Shown here: in pieces, positions 15,374-25,246 of the stretch
Position numbering within the stretch: the stretch's first letter is position 1
Layout of the letters: every line of letters begins with the position of its first letter
Assembly (NCBI GenBank): GCA_018970785.1
Contig: JAGWVR010000029.1
Location: 1 to 36,478, forward strand
DNA from: Planctomycetota bacterium
GTDB taxonomy: Bacteria; Planctomycetota; Planctomycetia; Pirellulales; UBA1268
Length of the DNA stretch: 36,478 nucleotides
Direction of reading: 5' to 3'
Position numbers and translations under genes: made by a program
Notes under the pieces: generated by a model
The model's database searches: none
What the model was told of the DNA's origin: nothing
Seen by the model: only the letters and a program-made list of their open reading frames with translations

Positions 15374-16198
15374 CTACCGCGCTCCCTTGGGGCGGTAGTA
15401 GCCGCACCCCGCCCCTTGGAGCCGCTCGAAGGTGTCGCAGACCCCCAGCAGCGTCTCGGCACCGCCGATGAACAGGCAGCCGTCGGGGCGGAGGACCGTG
15501 CGCATCTGCTCCATGATCCGCGCCCGGGTCGGGACGTCGAAGTAGATGAGGACGTTGCGGAGGAAGACGATGTCGCAGGCCGGGATCCCCTGCCACGGCG
15601 CGGCGAGGTTGAACTGGCGGAACTCGACCAGCTTGCGGCAGTCCTGGGAGATGCTCCAGCGCCCGAGCAGGGGTACGAAGTATTTCTGCCGGTAGTCGTC
15701 GGGCAACCCGCGCGCCATCTCCAGCGCGCCATAGCTTCCCGTGCGCGCCTGCTCGAGGACGACGTCGGAGATGTCGGTGGCGAGGATCCGCACGCGCCAG
15801 CCGGCGAGCCGGGGGCGGAAGTGCTCCTCGAGCAGCATCGCCAGGCTGTAGGCCTCCTGCCCCGTCGACGCGGCCGCCGACCAGATCGTCAGGTGCCGCG
15901 ACACGCCGCGGCGCTCGAGGAGGTCGGGGAGGATCCGCTTGACCGTCTCGAACGGGGCGCGGTCGCGGAAGAACGACGTCTCGTGCGTCATCATCGCGTT
16001 GAGGATGTCGCGCTCGAGGACCGTGTCGCCCCCCTGCCGCAGCCGGCCGACCAGCGCGTCGAGGCCGCCGCACCCGTGCCGCCTCACCACCGGGAGGAGC
16101 CGGGCCTCGACGAGGTAGCCCTTCGAGGGGTCGAGGACGACGCCGCTGCGCCGGCGGAGGAACTCGCGGATGCAGGCGAAGTCGGCGGCGCTCACCAT
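15374..16198 (-). CDS. cheR: CheR, chemoreceptor glutamate methyltransferase
   Basis: 274 aa. The helical N-terminal domain (about 1-75) is followed by a SAM-binding domain. Diagnostic motifs are THETSFFRD (71-79), the SAM loop SAAASTGQEAYS (107-118), ATDIS (140-144) and FLRNVLIYFD (212-221). CheR methylates Glu residues of the chemoreceptor cytoplasmic bundle, raising kinase activity. The beta-subdomain needed for pentapeptide docking is not obviously extended, and the adjacent receptor lacks a docking pentapeptide. It is the last gene of the che operon, 25 bp after cheB. Confidence 0.96.
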   Translation of the reverse strand: MVSAADFACIREFLRRRSGVVLDPSKGYLVEARLLPVVRRHGCGGLDALVGRLRQGGDTVLERDILNAMMTHETSFFRDRAPFETVKRILPDLLERRGVSRHLTIWSAAASTGQEAYSLAMLLEEHFRPRLAGWRVRILATDISDVVLEQARTGSYGALEMARGLPDDYRQKYFVPLLGRWSISQDCRKLVEFRQFNLAAPWQGIPACDIVFLRNVLIYFDVPTRARIMEQMRTVLRPDGCLFIGGAETLLGVCDTFERLQGAGCGYYRPKGAR

Positions 16199-16223
16199 CG
16201 TGTGCTGCTTTCCGCCACGGCGG

Positions 16224-17660
16224 TCACCGGGCCCGCCGCGACACGCGCAGCGCCACCTCGGCGCCGAGCTGACCGAGGGGGAGCACGGCGTCGGCGAGCC
16301 CGGCGCGGGCGACGTGGCCGGGCATGCCCCAGATCGTGCTCGTGAACTCGTCCTGGACGATCACCGCGCCGCCGGCGGCGACGATCGCCCGCGCGCCCTC
16401 GAGCCCGTCGCGCCCCATGCCGGTGAGGACGACACCGAGCGTGCCCGCCCCCCAGACGGCCGCGGCCGTGCGGAACAGCGGGTCAGCCGCCGGCCGGCAG
16501 GCGTTCTCCGGCGGCTCGTCGCTGAGCTCGGCGATCACGCCGCCGTCGCCGCGGGCGACTTTCATGTGCCGCCCGCCGGGGGCGAGGAGGACGCGGCCGG
16601 GGGCGAGCGCCTCGCCGTGGAGCGCTTCGCGGACCTCGGTGCCGCAGATCCGCGCCAGGCGCTCGGCCAGCTGCGCGGTGAACAGCGGCGGCATGTGCTG
16701 GACGACGAGCACCGGCACCGTGACCGACCGCACGAACCCGGGGAGGAACCCGGCCAGGGCGTTGGGCCCGCCGGTCGAGACGGCGACGACGACCGCCGCC
16801 ACCGGCTCGCGGACGGCGCGTTGCACCGGCGACGGGGGCAGCGCCGTGGCCGCCGCCGGCGCGGCGCCGGCCGTGCGCGGCACGAGCTGGCGGATCCGGG
16901 GCACGAGCTCCTCGCGGATCCGCGCGGCGACGGCGTCGGCCGACGGCTCCTTCGGCTTGGCGACGTAGTCGTTGGCCCCGGCGAGCAGGGCGTCGATCGC
17001 CGCCTTCGCGCCGCGCTCGGTGAGGCTCGAGAACATCACCACCGGGAGCTTGGGGCGCAGGGCGCGCAGCTCCCTGAGCGTTGTGATCCCGTCCATCACC
17101 GGCATCTCGACGTCGAGGAGGACCAGGTCGGGGGGATCGGCGGCGATCCGCGCCAGCGCCTGGCGGCCGTCGGCCGCCGTCCCGGCGACGGCGATCCCCG
17201 GCTCGGCGGCGAGCGTCGCCGAAAGCACGCTGCGGATCACCGCCGAGTCGTCGACGACGAGCACGCGGATCGGCGCCGACGGCGCCGGCGCCCGGCGCCC
17301 GACCCCGAGCCCGAGGACCACGTCCTGGAGGGCCGCGGCGGTGAACGGCTTGGCGACGAACCGGTCGGCCCCGGCCGCCAGCGCCGCCGCCACGCGCCCG
17401 GGATCCTGCTCGCCCGACACCATCACCAGCTTCAGCGAGCGCCATGCCGGCTCGCGCCGCAACCGCGTGATCAATTCGATGCCGTCCATCTCCGGCATGT
17501 GGAGATTGACGGTCACGACGTCGGGCCGGGCGATCCGGGGGAGGAGGTCGAGCGCCTCGCGGCCGTTGGCCGCTTCGTGGCACTCCAGGTCGAGCGCCGC
17601 CAGTGCCCGCGCGAGGATCGTCCGCGCGGGCTTGGAGTCGTCGACGATCAGCGCGTTCAC
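16224..17660 (-). CDS. cheB: CheB methylesterase with extra, degenerate N-terminal receiver
   Basis: 478 aa, about 130 longer than usual CheB. Receiver 1 (about 2-120) is CheY-like with acidic pair D7-D8, S82 and K104, but the phosphoacceptor position is Asn (VVTVNLHMPEMDG, N52; codon AAT). Receiver 2 (about 131-250) is complete (D137-D138, D183 in LVLLDVEMP, K235). The C-terminal methylesterase has S295 (AVSTGGP), H322 (VVQHMPP) and D418 (LTGMGRDG). It should demethylate or deamidate receptor Glu/Gln residues once receiver 2 is phosphorylated by CheA. Receiver 1 probably cannot be phosphorylated and may bind CheA or the receptor, or compete with CheY. The start is the GTG at 17660 behind GGTGA, giving a normal receiver N-terminus. 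Confidence 0.95.
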   Translation of the reverse strand: MNALIVDDSKPARTILARALAALDLECHEAANGREALDLLPRIARPDVVTVNLHMPEMDGIELITRLRREPAWRSLKLVMVSGEQDPGRVAAALAAGADRFVAKPFTAAALQDVVLGLGVGRRAPAPSAPIRVLVVDDSAVIRSVLSATLAAEPGIAVAGTAADGRQALARIAADPPDLVLLDVEMPVMDGITTLRELRALRPKLPVVMFSSLTERGAKAAIDALLAGANDYVAKPKEPSADAVAARIREELVPRIRQLVPRTAGAAPAAATALPPSPVQRAVREPVAAVVVAVSTGGPNALAGFLPGFVRSVTVPVLVVQHMPPLFTAQLAERLARICGTEVREALHGEALAPGRVLLAPGGRHMKVARGDGGVIAELSDEPPENACRPAADPLFRTAAAVWGAGTLGVVLTGMGRDGLEGARAIVAAGGAVIVQDEFTSTIWGMPGHVARAGLADAVLPLGQLGAEVALRVSRRAR

Positions 17661-17740
17661 GGAGTCACCCCACGCGGGGAGGGAACGCGTCCAGTATGCC
17701 CGCCCGCACCGCACCGCCAATCACCCCCGATCGCCGGCGA

Positions 17741-19912
17741 TCAGGAGCGGTATTCCTCCACGAGCTTCGCCAGATCGTGGGCCAGCCGGGCCAGTTCCTG
17801 CGACGAGACCTGCGTGTTGGCCGCCCCCTCGGCGGTGCTCTGCGCCGCCTGGGCGACCTGACCGATGTTCTGCGCGATCTCGGTCGAGCCGGTCGTCGCC
17901 TCGCCGATGTTGCGGCCGATCTCGGCGGTCGTCACCGACTGCTCCTCGACCGCCTGGGCGATCTTGGTCTGCAGGGCGTCGATCTTCTCGATCACCGCCA
18001 CGATCTCGGCGATCGCCCCGACCGCCCGGCTGGTGTCGGCCTGCATCGCCTCGATCCGCCCGGCGATGTCCTCGGTGGCCTTGGCGGTCTCGCGGGCCAG
18101 CTCCTTGACCTCGTTGGCGACGACGGCGAATCCCTTGCCAGCCTCGCCGGCGCGCGCCGCCTCGATCGTGGCGTTGAGGGCGAGGAGATTGGTCTGCTCG
18201 GCGATCGAGTTGATCACCTTGACGACCTGGCCGATCTGGGCGCTGGAACTGCCCAGCTCGTCCATCGTCCGGCTCGTGGCCCGGGCCATGTCGACCGACT
18301 GGCGGGCGACGGCGGCGGCGTCCTGGGCGCTCTTGGCGATGTCGTAGATGTTGGCGACGAGGCTCTCGACCGACGCCGAGACGGTCTTCGTGCTGCTGCT
18401 GACCTGCTCGGCGGCGGCCGAGACGAGGTTCGCCTGCGCCGTGGTCTCCTCGGCCGCGGCGCTCATCTGCTGGCTGACGCTCGTCAGCTCCTCCGAGGCG
18501 CTGGCGAGGGTGTGGGTGTTGCCCTTGATGCCGTCGACGAGGGCCGCCTGGCGCCGCGCCGCCCGCGTGAAGCGGCCGGCGATCTGCGCCGACAGCCAGA
18601 CCACGCCGAGCGTGGTGAGGCCGAAGATCAGTTGCGACAGCCAGCGCAGGCGCCGCATCGGTGCCTCGGTCTCGGCGGCGTCGATCTCGGAGACGACCGC
18701 CCAGGTGACGTCGGCATCGCCGGGGCCGTTGCCCGAGTGGATCTTGGCCGGCCCCCAGCTCGACAGCACCGGTTGCCCACGGTAGTCGGCCGTCGGGCCG
18801 GTGCCACTGCCGTTCCGCTCGAAGACGTCGCGGACCGGAACGGTGTCGACCTTGAACCGGGGGTTGCAGATCGTCGTCTTCACCGTCTCGCCGATCTGCT
18901 GACCGAGCTCGTCGAGGAACCGCGAATCGGTGCGGAACAGGCGGTCGGGACCGACGGCGTAGGTCTCGCCGGTCCGTCCCATGCCGAGCGTCTCGCCGAC
19001 GACGGCGTTGATCCGGTCGAGCGGGAGTTGGAAGGCGATGACGCCGACGACCTTGCGGCCGTCGACGATCGGCGCGGCGAGGAATCCGGCCGGCTTGTCG
19101 TACGACGGCTGGTAGGGACCGAAGTTACCGAACGAGACCACTCCGGCGCGGCCGGCGGCGGCCGCCTGGCGGAACACCTTGCCGAGGTTGGTCTCGGCGA
19201 ACGCCCCACCGCGCAGCGAGGTGGCGAAGTCGACCTCCTTGAAGACGCTGTACACGACGTCGCCCGTCTCGGCATCGACGAGGAAGATGTCGTAGAGGCC
19301 GAAGCGGTCGACGATGCCGCGGAGCACCGGGTGGTGGCGGGCATGGGCCCGCGTGTAGGCCGAGTCGTCGGCGGCGGCATCGAGCGTGTCCTTCTCGCCG
19401 ACCGGATGCTCGTTGCGGCGGATATACAGATCCTGGAGCCGCACGCCGGCGTCGCCGAGCAGCCGCGTCAGCCCCTCGGGTGGCTGCCGGCCGCCGCTTT
19501 CCTGGCGGTAGCGCGGTGCGAACTCGACGGCATACCAGGCGTCGAGATCGGCCCGGGTCCGCGCGAGTTCGGCGGCGGTCTCCGCACCCGGCGTTCCGAG
19601 GGCGCGGAATCCGGCGCCGAGATCACGGAGGGCTTCGAGCGAAGACGGATCCTCCGCGAGCACGGCGATCTGGTCGTGGAGGCCGGCGAAGTAGCGCTCC
19701 ACCTGCTTGACGGTGATCGAGCGCACGACCTCGAGCTTCTGCCGCGACGACGCGTCGAGCGTATCGCTCGACAGCCAGTGGGTGGCGATCCCGGTCAGCG
19801 CCAGGGGCAGCAGCGACATCGCCAGCAGCGCCACAAGCAGCGGGTTGCCGAGGAAACTCCCGATCCGCCCGAGCCACGAACCGGCCGCGCGGGAATCCGC
19901 CATCGCGTTCAT
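17741..19912 (-). CDS. Methyl-accepting chemotaxis protein with large periplasmic sensor
   Basis: 723 aa. TM1 is at about 24-44 and TM2 at about 425-446. They frame a periplasmic domain of roughly 380 residues that looks like a double Cache fold ([54 protein letters not shown]). Small-molecule ligands are usual for this fold; the ligand is unknown. A clear HAMP domain is not visible after TM2. The signalling bundle (about 470-715) has the conserved hairpin tip [28 protein letters not shown] near 571-598. It ends LVEEYRS with no CheR-docking pentapeptide. The ATG at 19912 overlaps the cheW stop by ATGA and has AGGAAAGGG upstream. Confidence 0.95.
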   Translation of the reverse strand: MNAMADSRAAGSWLGRIGSFLGNPLLVALLAMSLLPLALTGIATHWLSSDTLDASSRQKLEVVRSITVKQVERYFAGLHDQIAVLAEDPSSLEALRDLGAGFRALGTPGAETAAELARTRADLDAWYAVEFAPRYRQESGGRQPPEGLTRLLGDAGVRLQDLYIRRNEHPVGEKDTLDAAADDSAYTRAHARHHPVLRGIVDRFGLYDIFLVDAETGDVVYSVFKEVDFATSLRGGAFAETNLGKVFRQAAAAGRAGVVSFGNFGPYQPSYDKPAGFLAAPIVDGRKVVGVIAFQLPLDRINAVVGETLGMGRTGETYAVGPDRLFRTDSRFLDELGQQIGETVKTTICNPRFKVDTVPVRDVFERNGSGTGPTADYRGQPVLSSWGPAKIHSGNGPGDADVTWAVVSEIDAAETEAPMRRLRWLSQLIFGLTTLGVVWLSAQIAGRFTRAARRQAALVDGIKGNTHTLASASEELTSVSQQMSAAAEETTAQANLVSAAAEQVSSSTKTVSASVESLVANIYDIAKSAQDAAAVARQSVDMARATSRTMDELGSSSAQIGQVVKVINSIAEQTNLLALNATIEAARAGEAGKGFAVVANEVKELARETAKATEDIAGRIEAMQADTSRAVGAIAEIVAVIEKIDALQTKIAQAVEEQSVTTAEIGRNIGEATTGSTEIAQNIGQVAQAAQSTAEGAANTQVSSQELARLAHDLAKLVEEYRS

Positions 19913-20406
19913 CGCCCTTTCCTTTCCGCGGCCGTCGCCGCGATCGCCGCCACGAGCCGCGCCGTGTCGAGCAGGTGCACCAATCCGAACCGCGCCGGCC
20001 AGACGCCCTCGATCGCGTCCTGGCCCGGTCGGTCGGCAGTCGTCGCCGGCTCGATCGCGGCCAGCGGGATCTCGACGACGTCGGCGAGCCGATCGACCAG
20101 CAGGCTGAAGGCCTCGTCGTCGACCTCGACGACGACGAACGTCCCGGGCGCGTCGTCGGGCGCCGCCTCCGCGGGGGCCAGCCCGAGGCGGATCCGCATG
20201 TCGATCACCGGCACGATCCGGCCACGGAGGTTGAGCAGCCCGCGCACGGCCGGATGGGCCAGCGGCACCGGGGTCGTCTTCTGGCTGCGGAGGACCTCGT
20301 GGATCCGTGCCGCGTCGATCGCGAACCAACGCCCCGACACCTGGAACGCGCAGGCCCGCAGCGTCGCTCCGTCGCCGCCGACGGCGCCAGTGGCGGGGGC
20401 GATCAT
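19909..20406 (-). CDS. cheW: CheW, chemoreceptor-kinase adaptor
   Basis: 165 aa, a single CheW domain. [22 protein letters not shown] opens the first barrel, then [23 protein letters not shown] (the family's NLRGxIxPVxDLR signature) and [24 protein letters not shown]. CheW links receptor tips to the P5 domain of CheA in signalling arrays. It overlaps cheA at its start and mcp at its end, each by ATGA, so the three proteins are probably made in coupled amounts. The family's conserved residues look intact. Confidence 0.95.
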   Translation of the reverse strand: MIAPATGAVGGDGATLRACAFQVSGRWFAIDAARIHEVLRSQKTTPVPLAHPAVRGLLNLRGRIVPVIDMRIRLGLAPAEAAPDDAPGTFVVVEVDDEAFSLLVDRLADVVEIPLAAIEPATTADRPGQDAIEGVWPARFGLVHLLDTARLVAAIAATAAERKGR

Positions 20407-22730
20407 CGCGCACCTCCGCGGGAGAGCAGGCGGGGAGCCGGTGCCGCCAGCGCCCGGCCGACGTCGACGACCTCGATCGCCCGGCCGTCGATGACGACGG
20501 TGCCGAGCAGCCCGGCCGCGGCCAGGGACGGATCGAGCGGCTGCGTCGGCTCGACCACCTCGAGGATCCGGCGCACGCGGAGGCCGACGTCGCCGCGGCC
20601 GGGGGCGACGATCACCGCCGTCACGGCACCGCCGACCGGCTCGGCCGAACCCTCGACGACGGCGTCGACGTCGGCCAGCGGCAGCAGCTGTCCCTCGCGA
20701 TGGGCGACGAGCCGCCCGGCGGCCTCCTCGAGCCGTTCGCGGGGGAAGGTCTCGAGCCGTTGCACGTCTTCGAGCGGCACCGCCATCCGCCGGCCGCGCT
20801 GCGACTCGCAGACGAGGTACCGGGGGCGGGCGGGCGCGGCCGGCGCGGCCGGCGACTCGTCGACGGGCGGACGCGACGCGATCCGCGCCACCTGCGCCAC
20901 GCCGCGCGGGTCGACGATCAGGACGACATCGCCGTCGCCGAGAACGGTCGCGCCGGCGTACACGCCCAGCGCCACCAGAGCCCGGGCGATCGGCTTGACG
21001 ACGATGTCCTCGGCCAGCGCCACGCCGTCGACGACGAGGCCGAATTCCTGCGAGTCGACGCGGAGCACGATCACGGTGCCGGCGGGCGCCCCGGGATCGA
21101 GGCCGAGCAGGCCGCGGAGGAACACCAGCGGCAGGAGCCGGTCGCGGAGCCGAGTCACCGGCGCACCGTCGAGCCCCTCGATCACCGCCGCCGAACGCGA
21201 GCCCCCCAGCGCGATCAGCTCGCGGACGGCCGCCTGCGGGATCGCGAACCGCTGCCCGGCGGCGTGGACGATCAGCGCCGGCATGATCGCCAGCGTCAAC
21301 GGTATCCGCACCCGGACGGTCGTCCCCAGGCCGGGGCGGCTGTCGAGCTCGACCGTGCCGCCGATCGCCTCGATGTTGGTGCGGACGACGTCCATGCCGA
21401 CGCCGCGGCCGGAGATCGCCGTCACCGTCGCGGCGGTGGAGAAGCCCGGCTCGAAGATGAACTGGAAGACACGCTCGTCGGGCAACAGCGCCGCCTGCTC
21501 GGCGCTGACCAGCCCCCGGGCGATCGCCTTCTCGCGGACCGCCTCGACGCGGATCCCGCCGCCGTCGTCGGTGATCTCGATCGTCACCTGGCCGCTCTCG
21601 TGGAAGGCGCGGAGGGCGAGCGTGCCGGTGGCCGGCTTGCCACGCTCGATGCGCACGCTCGGCGGCTCGATGCCGTGGTCGACGGCATTGCGGAGGAGAT
21701 GCGTGAGGGGGTCGCGGATCGTCTCGATGAGCGACCGGTCGAGCTCGGTGTCGGCCCCCTGGATCGTGAGCTGGACCTCCTTGCCGCACCCCACGGCGAG
21801 GTCGCGGACGACGCGCGGAAACTTGTTGAACACCTGGTCGATCGGCTGCATCCGCGTCTTCAGGGCGGCCGTCTGCAGGGCCCCGGTCACGGTGTCGATG
21901 CGGTGGGCGACCTTGAGCAACTCGGCGTCCTCGCTGCCGCGCGTGCTCGACAGGCGCCGGACGGTGGCCTGGAGTTGGTTGCGGGCGAGGACCAGCTCGC
22001 CGACGAGATCGACCAGCGCCCCGAGCAGGCCGACGTCGACGCGGATCGCCGATTCACTGACCGGCGCCGCCGTCGGCCGCGCGCCGGCGGTGGCTTTGGC
22101 AGCTGGCGCGGCCGCCGCCGGGGGAGGCGGTGGTGCCGCCACCGGCGGGGCGGACACGGCCGGCGCGACCTCGGCCACCGGCTCCACGACCGCGCTTGTC
22201 GCCGGTACGGCCGCAGGGGCGGGCGTGGGAGCAGGCGCGTTCACGGGAGCAGGGGCGGGCTCCGGCGGTGGCGACGGCACCGCACCCGGCGGCGTGAGCC
22301 GCGTGACGACGATGTCGCCGCCGCTCCGCGCCCGGGCCGCGGCGGCCTCCTCGGCGAGCGTCGCCAGCGACTGCGAGAGGTCGCGGTAGTCGCCGTCCCC
22401 CTCGCCGCCGGTGCGCTCGATCGTGCCGAGGATCACGCGGACGGTGTCGACGAACGACAGCAGCGCCCCGGTGACGCGTTCGTCGAGGTCGATCGACCCG
22501 TCGCGGAGCCGGCCGAGGAGATGCTCGCCGCTGTGGGCGATCGCCCCGAGCTTGACGAACCCGAGGAACCCGCAGATCCCCTTGATGTTGTGGACGGTGC
22601 GGAAGATGCTCGACAGCCGTTGGGCGTCGCGCGGGTTCTCCTCGAGGGCGACGAGGTCGCGGTCGAGCTGGTCGAGGCTCTCCGACGACTCGATGAGGAA
22701 CTCCTTGAGCAGTTCGGCGTCGACGCTCAT
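20403..22730 (-). CDS. cheA: CheA sensor histidine kinase with tandem CheW-like C-terminus
   Basis: 775 aa. P1 HPt domain: H47 in RTVHNIKG is the phosphorylated His. A long Ala/Pro-rich linker (about 140-225) stands where P2 would be, and I see no clear P2. P3 dimerisation: [16 protein letters not shown]4 ATPase: [12 protein letters not shown] (N-box), ITDDGGGI (G1) and GRGVGMDVV (G2). P5 follows ([18 protein letters not shown]). A second CheW-like domain seems to close the protein ([23 protein letters not shown]...[22 protein letters not shown]). CheA autophosphorylates under receptor control and passes phosphate to CheB and CheY. The ATG at 22730 is preferred to a GTG at 22754. It heads the operon. 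Confidence 0.95.
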   Translation of the reverse strand: MSVDAELLKEFLIESSESLDQLDRDLVALEENPRDAQRLSSIFRTVHNIKGICGFLGFVKLGAIAHSGEHLLGRLRDGSIDLDERVTGALLSFVDTVRVILGTIERTGGEGDGDYRDLSQSLATLAEEAAAARARSGGDIVVTRLTPPGAVPSPPPEPAPAPVNAPAPTPAPAAVPATSAVVEPVAEVAPAVSAPPVAAPPPPPAAAAPAAKATAGARPTAAPVSESAIRVDVGLLGALVDLVGELVLARNQLQATVRRLSSTRGSEDAELLKVAHRIDTVTGALQTAALKTRMQPIDQVFNKFPRVVRDLAVGCGKEVQLTIQGADTELDRSLIETIRDPLTHLLRNAVDHGIEPPSVRIERGKPATGTLALRAFHESGQVTIEITDDGGGIRVEAVREKAIARGLVSAEQAALLPDERVFQFIFEPGFSTAATVTAISGRGVGMDVVRTNIEAIGGTVELDSRPGLGTTVRVRIPLTLAIMPALIVHAAGQRFAIPQAAVRELIALGGSRSAAVIEGLDGAPVTRLRDRLLPLVFLRGLLGLDPGAPAGTVIVLRVDSQEFGLVVDGVALAEDIVVKPIARALVALGVYAGATVLGDGDVVLIVDPRGVAQVARIASRPPVDESPAAPAAPARPRYLVCESQRGRRMAVPLEDVQRLETFPRERLEEAAGRLVAHREGQLLPLADVDAVVEGSAEPVGGAVTAVIVAPGRGDVGLRVRRILEVVEPTQPLDPSLAAAGLLGTVVIDGRAIEVVDVGRALAAPAPRLLSRGGAR

Positions 22731-22914
22731 CGGCTCACGGCCCTTCCGCCCCACCCGATCCCCGCACGATCCCCGCCGGTCGAATATAGCCCGCGACCGG
22801 CAGCGCCACCCGCCGCCGGAGCCGCCACCGGCACCGGGCCAACCGCGCGCCTCGTTTCAATCCGCTCCACCCCTCCGACCGGAACGCCGGGCCCCGCGCC
22901 CCAACGCCGTCGCC

Positions 22915-23427
22915 ATGCCCTCGCTCTCCGGTCGCCTCGGTCGGCTCGTCGCGCTGCGTTGCCCGCGGTGCGGCCGCGGGCGGTTGTTCGTCGCTCCGTT
23001 CCGGATGGCCGACGCATGCGGCGACTGCAGTCTCGACTTCCGGCGCGAGGGGGGCTTCTACCTCGGCTCGATCTACCTCAATTACGCCGCCACGATCCTC
23101 GCCGCCGGCGCCGTGGCGGCGGCCGCGTGGGGACTGGCAGGCTGGTCGCTGCGGGCGACGATCGCGGCGGCGTTGGCCGTCGCGGTCCTGCTGCCGCTGC
23201 TCCTCTTCCACCACGCCCGGGCGGCGCTGCTCGCGATCGACGCGGCGGTGAATCGCTGGCAGCTCCCGACGGGCACTGCCGAGCCCGATCCACCACGGGC
23301 GCTGGCCGCCGACGACGCCCAGGCGGGCTGCGCCTTGGGTGTGGCGCTGGTGGCGATCTTCCTGTTCGGGCTGGCGATGGCGGCGGTCACGATCGCCGTC
23401 GCCCGGCTCGCGCCCACGCTCGAGTGA
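22915..23427 (+). CDS. DUF983 family membrane protein
   Basis: 170 aa. An N-terminal zinc-ribbon-like element (RCPRCGRG and ACGDCSLDF, four Cys) precedes REGGFYLGSIYLNY, characteristic of DUF983. Two or more membrane helices follow (about 55-75 and 80-102), with another near the C-terminus (ALVAIFLFGLAMAAVTIAVA). Function is unknown; a zinc-binding membrane role is inferred. The ATG at 22915 matches the usual family start. It is divergent from cheA across a 184-bp spacer. Confidence 0.85.
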   Translation: MPSLSGRLGRLVALRCPRCGRGRLFVAPFRMADACGDCSLDFRREGGFYLGSIYLNYAATILAAGAVAAAAWGLAGWSLRATIAAALAVAVLLPLLLFHHARAALLAIDAAVNRWQLPTGTAEPDPPRALAADDAQAGCALGVALVAIFLFGLAMAAVTIAVARLAPTLE

Positions 23428-23493
23428 TGAAGCGCGGCCGACCGGTCGCTACGATGGGGGCCTCGTCCCGCGAAACCCCGCCGGAGGTCCGCC

Positions 23494-24672
23494 ATGCCCC
23501 GTCCCGTGCGCGCGAGCAGTGCCCCGATCCCGCTGGGAGCCCGTGGAAAAAGCGAGCGGTCGCCGGATGCGGCCGACGGCGACCCGGGAAACCCTCGGCG
23601 TTTGCCGAGGTCGCCTGAGTGGGCACTGGCCTCAGAGGGCTTTGTCCGCGGACAGCTGGTCATCGGTGTCGTGCTGGCGACACTGGCGGCGGTCACGGCG
23701 GCCGCCCAGGAAGGGGGCCCCGACCTGCTGCCCACGCTCGGCTCGATCGAGCGAATCGACCCGCGTTTCGACGCCCTGGTGCCCAAGGACGCGAAGATCG
23801 AGGTCCTCGCCAGCGGCTTCGTCTGGGCCGAGGGTCCGGTGTGGGTCAAGGCAGAGGGCCACCTGCTGTTCTCCGACATCCCCAACAACCGTGTCCACAT
23901 GTGGAAGCCGGGACAGGGACTGAGCGTGTTCCTCGAGCCGGCCGGGTTCACCGGCCCGGGCGCCTACGGCAGCGAGCGCGGCAGCAACGGCCTCACGCTC
24001 GACCGCCAGGGGCTGCTGATCTCCTGCGAGCACGGCGACCGGCGCGTCAGCCGGCTGACACCGGGGGGTGGCAAGCGCACCGTGGCCGACAACCACGGCG
24101 GCAAGCGCTTCAACAGCCCCAACGACTGCGCCGTCCACTCGTCGGGGGCGATCTACTTCACCGATCCCCCCTACGGCCTCCCCGGCGGCTTCGACGACCC
24201 GCGCCGTGAGCTCGACTTCTGCGGGGTCTACCGCGTCACACCCGACGGCGCCGTGACGCTGGTGTGCGACACGATGACGCGCCCCAACGGGATCGCCTTC
24301 TCCCCCGACGAGAAGAAGCTGTACGTCGCCCAGTCCGACCCGGCGGCGCCGGTCTGGAAGGTGTTCAGCGTCCAGGCGGACGGCACGCTCGACGCCGGGA
24401 AGACGTTCTTCGACGGCACGGCGCTGTTCCAGAAGCGGAAGAAGGGGCTCCCCGACGGCCTCAAGGTCGACACCGCCGGCAACCTCTTCGCCACCGGGCC
24501 CGGCGGCGTGCTCGTGATCGCCCCGGACGGGACCCACCTCGGCACGATCCTCACCGGCCAGGCGACGGCCAACTGCGCGTTCGGCGACGACGGCTCGACG
24601 CTCTACGTCACCGCCGATTCGCACCTCTGCCGCGTCCGGTTGGCGACGAAGGGGCCGCTGCCGGGACCGTGA
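23494..24672 (+). CDS. SMP-30/gluconolactonase-like beta-propeller, exported
   Basis: 392 aa. The beta-propeller has the metal/active-site residues of the SMP-30/gluconolactonase family: E113 in WAEGPVW, N210 in SPNDCAV, N264 in RPNGIAFSPDE and D321 in PDGLKVDTAGN. It probably hydrolyses a sugar lactone or related ester. The ATG at 23494 has a strong GGAGG 6 nt upstream, but about 50 hydrophilic residues then precede the hydrophobic signal-like segment (QLVIGVVLATLAAVTAAAQ). Either the true start is an internal non-ATG codon or the leader is unusually long. It follows the DUF983 gene by 66 bp. Confidence 0.9.
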   Translation: MPRPVRASSAPIPLGARGKSERSPDAADGDPGNPRRLPRSPEWALASEGFVRGQLVIGVVLATLAAVTAAAQEGGPDLLPTLGSIERIDPRFDALVPKDAKIEVLASGFVWAEGPVWVKAEGHLLFSDIPNNRVHMWKPGQGLSVFLEPAGFTGPGAYGSERGSNGLTLDRQGLLISCEHGDRRVSRLTPGGGKRTVADNHGGKRFNSPNDCAVHSSGAIYFTDPPYGLPGGFDDPRRELDFCGVYRVTPDGAVTLVCDTMTRPNGIAFSPDEKKLYVAQSDPAAPVWKVFSVQADGTLDAGKTFFDGTALFQKRKKGLPDGLKVDTAGNLFATGPGGVLVIAPDGTHLGTILTGQATANCAFGDDGSTLYVTADSHLCRVRLATKGPLPGP

Positions 24673-24697
24673 CCGGGGCAGCCGGAGGGCCGACGCG

Positions 24698-25216
24698 ATG
24701 GACATGTTCGCCGAACTCGAACGGCTCACCGCCCTCCACCGCTCGGGGGCGATCACGACCGAGGAATTCGTCGCCGCCAAGGAGCGGCTCCTTCCGCGCG
24801 CCTCGCCACTCGACCGGAGCTTCGCCGACGACCTCGCCGCGGGGCGGAGTGCCGATGCCCAAGACGATCCCTCCACGGCGCCCGAGGCACTCACCCGGTT
24901 CTGGGCGATCCTCCTCCACCTCTCGCAGTTCGCCGGCTACCTGATCCCGTTGGCGGGATTCGTCGTCCCGATCGTGATCTGGCAGGTCCAGAAGGATCGC
25001 CTGCCCGGCATCGATCGGCACGGCCGTGCCGTCGCCAACTGGATCATCAGCTGGGTGCTTTACGGATTCCTGGCGGTCATCCTCAGCTTCTTCCTGATCG
25101 GCATCCCGCTGACGATCCTCGTCGGCCTGCTGGGCATCGCCTGGCCGATCGTCGGCGCGATCAAGGCCGCCGACGGCAAGGTCTGGAAATACCCGGTCTC
25201 GATCCCGTTCTTCTGA
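24698..25216 (+). CDS. DUF4870 membrane protein with SHOCT-like N-terminus
   Basis: 172 aa. The N-terminal motif ELERLTALHRSGAITTEEFVAAKERLL is the SHOCT (short C-terminal-like) helix pair, here placed at the N-terminus. After a variable linker, the DUF4870 core has three membrane helices (about 67-97, 110-132 and 135-155) with FWAILLHLSQFAGYLIPLAG and the Tic20-like GIDRHGRAVANWIIS. Function is unknown. GGAGGG lies 9 nt before the ATG. It is 25 bp after the SMP-30 gene and probably cotranscribed. Confidence 0.88.
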   Translation: MDMFAELERLTALHRSGAITTEEFVAAKERLLPRASPLDRSFADDLAAGRSADAQDDPSTAPEALTRFWAILLHLSQFAGYLIPLAGFVVPIVIWQVQKDRLPGIDRHGRAVANWIISWVLYGFLAVILSFFLIGIPLTILVGLLGIAWPIVGAIKAADGKVWKYPVSIPFF

Positions 25217-25246
25217 CGCTTCCGTGGACGAAGCCATCCGGCGGCG

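Noticed and set aside
17603..20494. 963-codon plus-strand open frame across the chemoreceptor gene
   Set aside because: Antisense shadow of mcp, with no domains and biased composition.
20307..23618. Very long plus-strand open frame (over 1100 codons) across cheW and cheA
   Set aside because: It is antisense to well-recognised che genes. Its translation is a low-complexity Arg/Asp/Gly-rich mix with no domain, as expected opposite high-GC genes with strong third-position bias.
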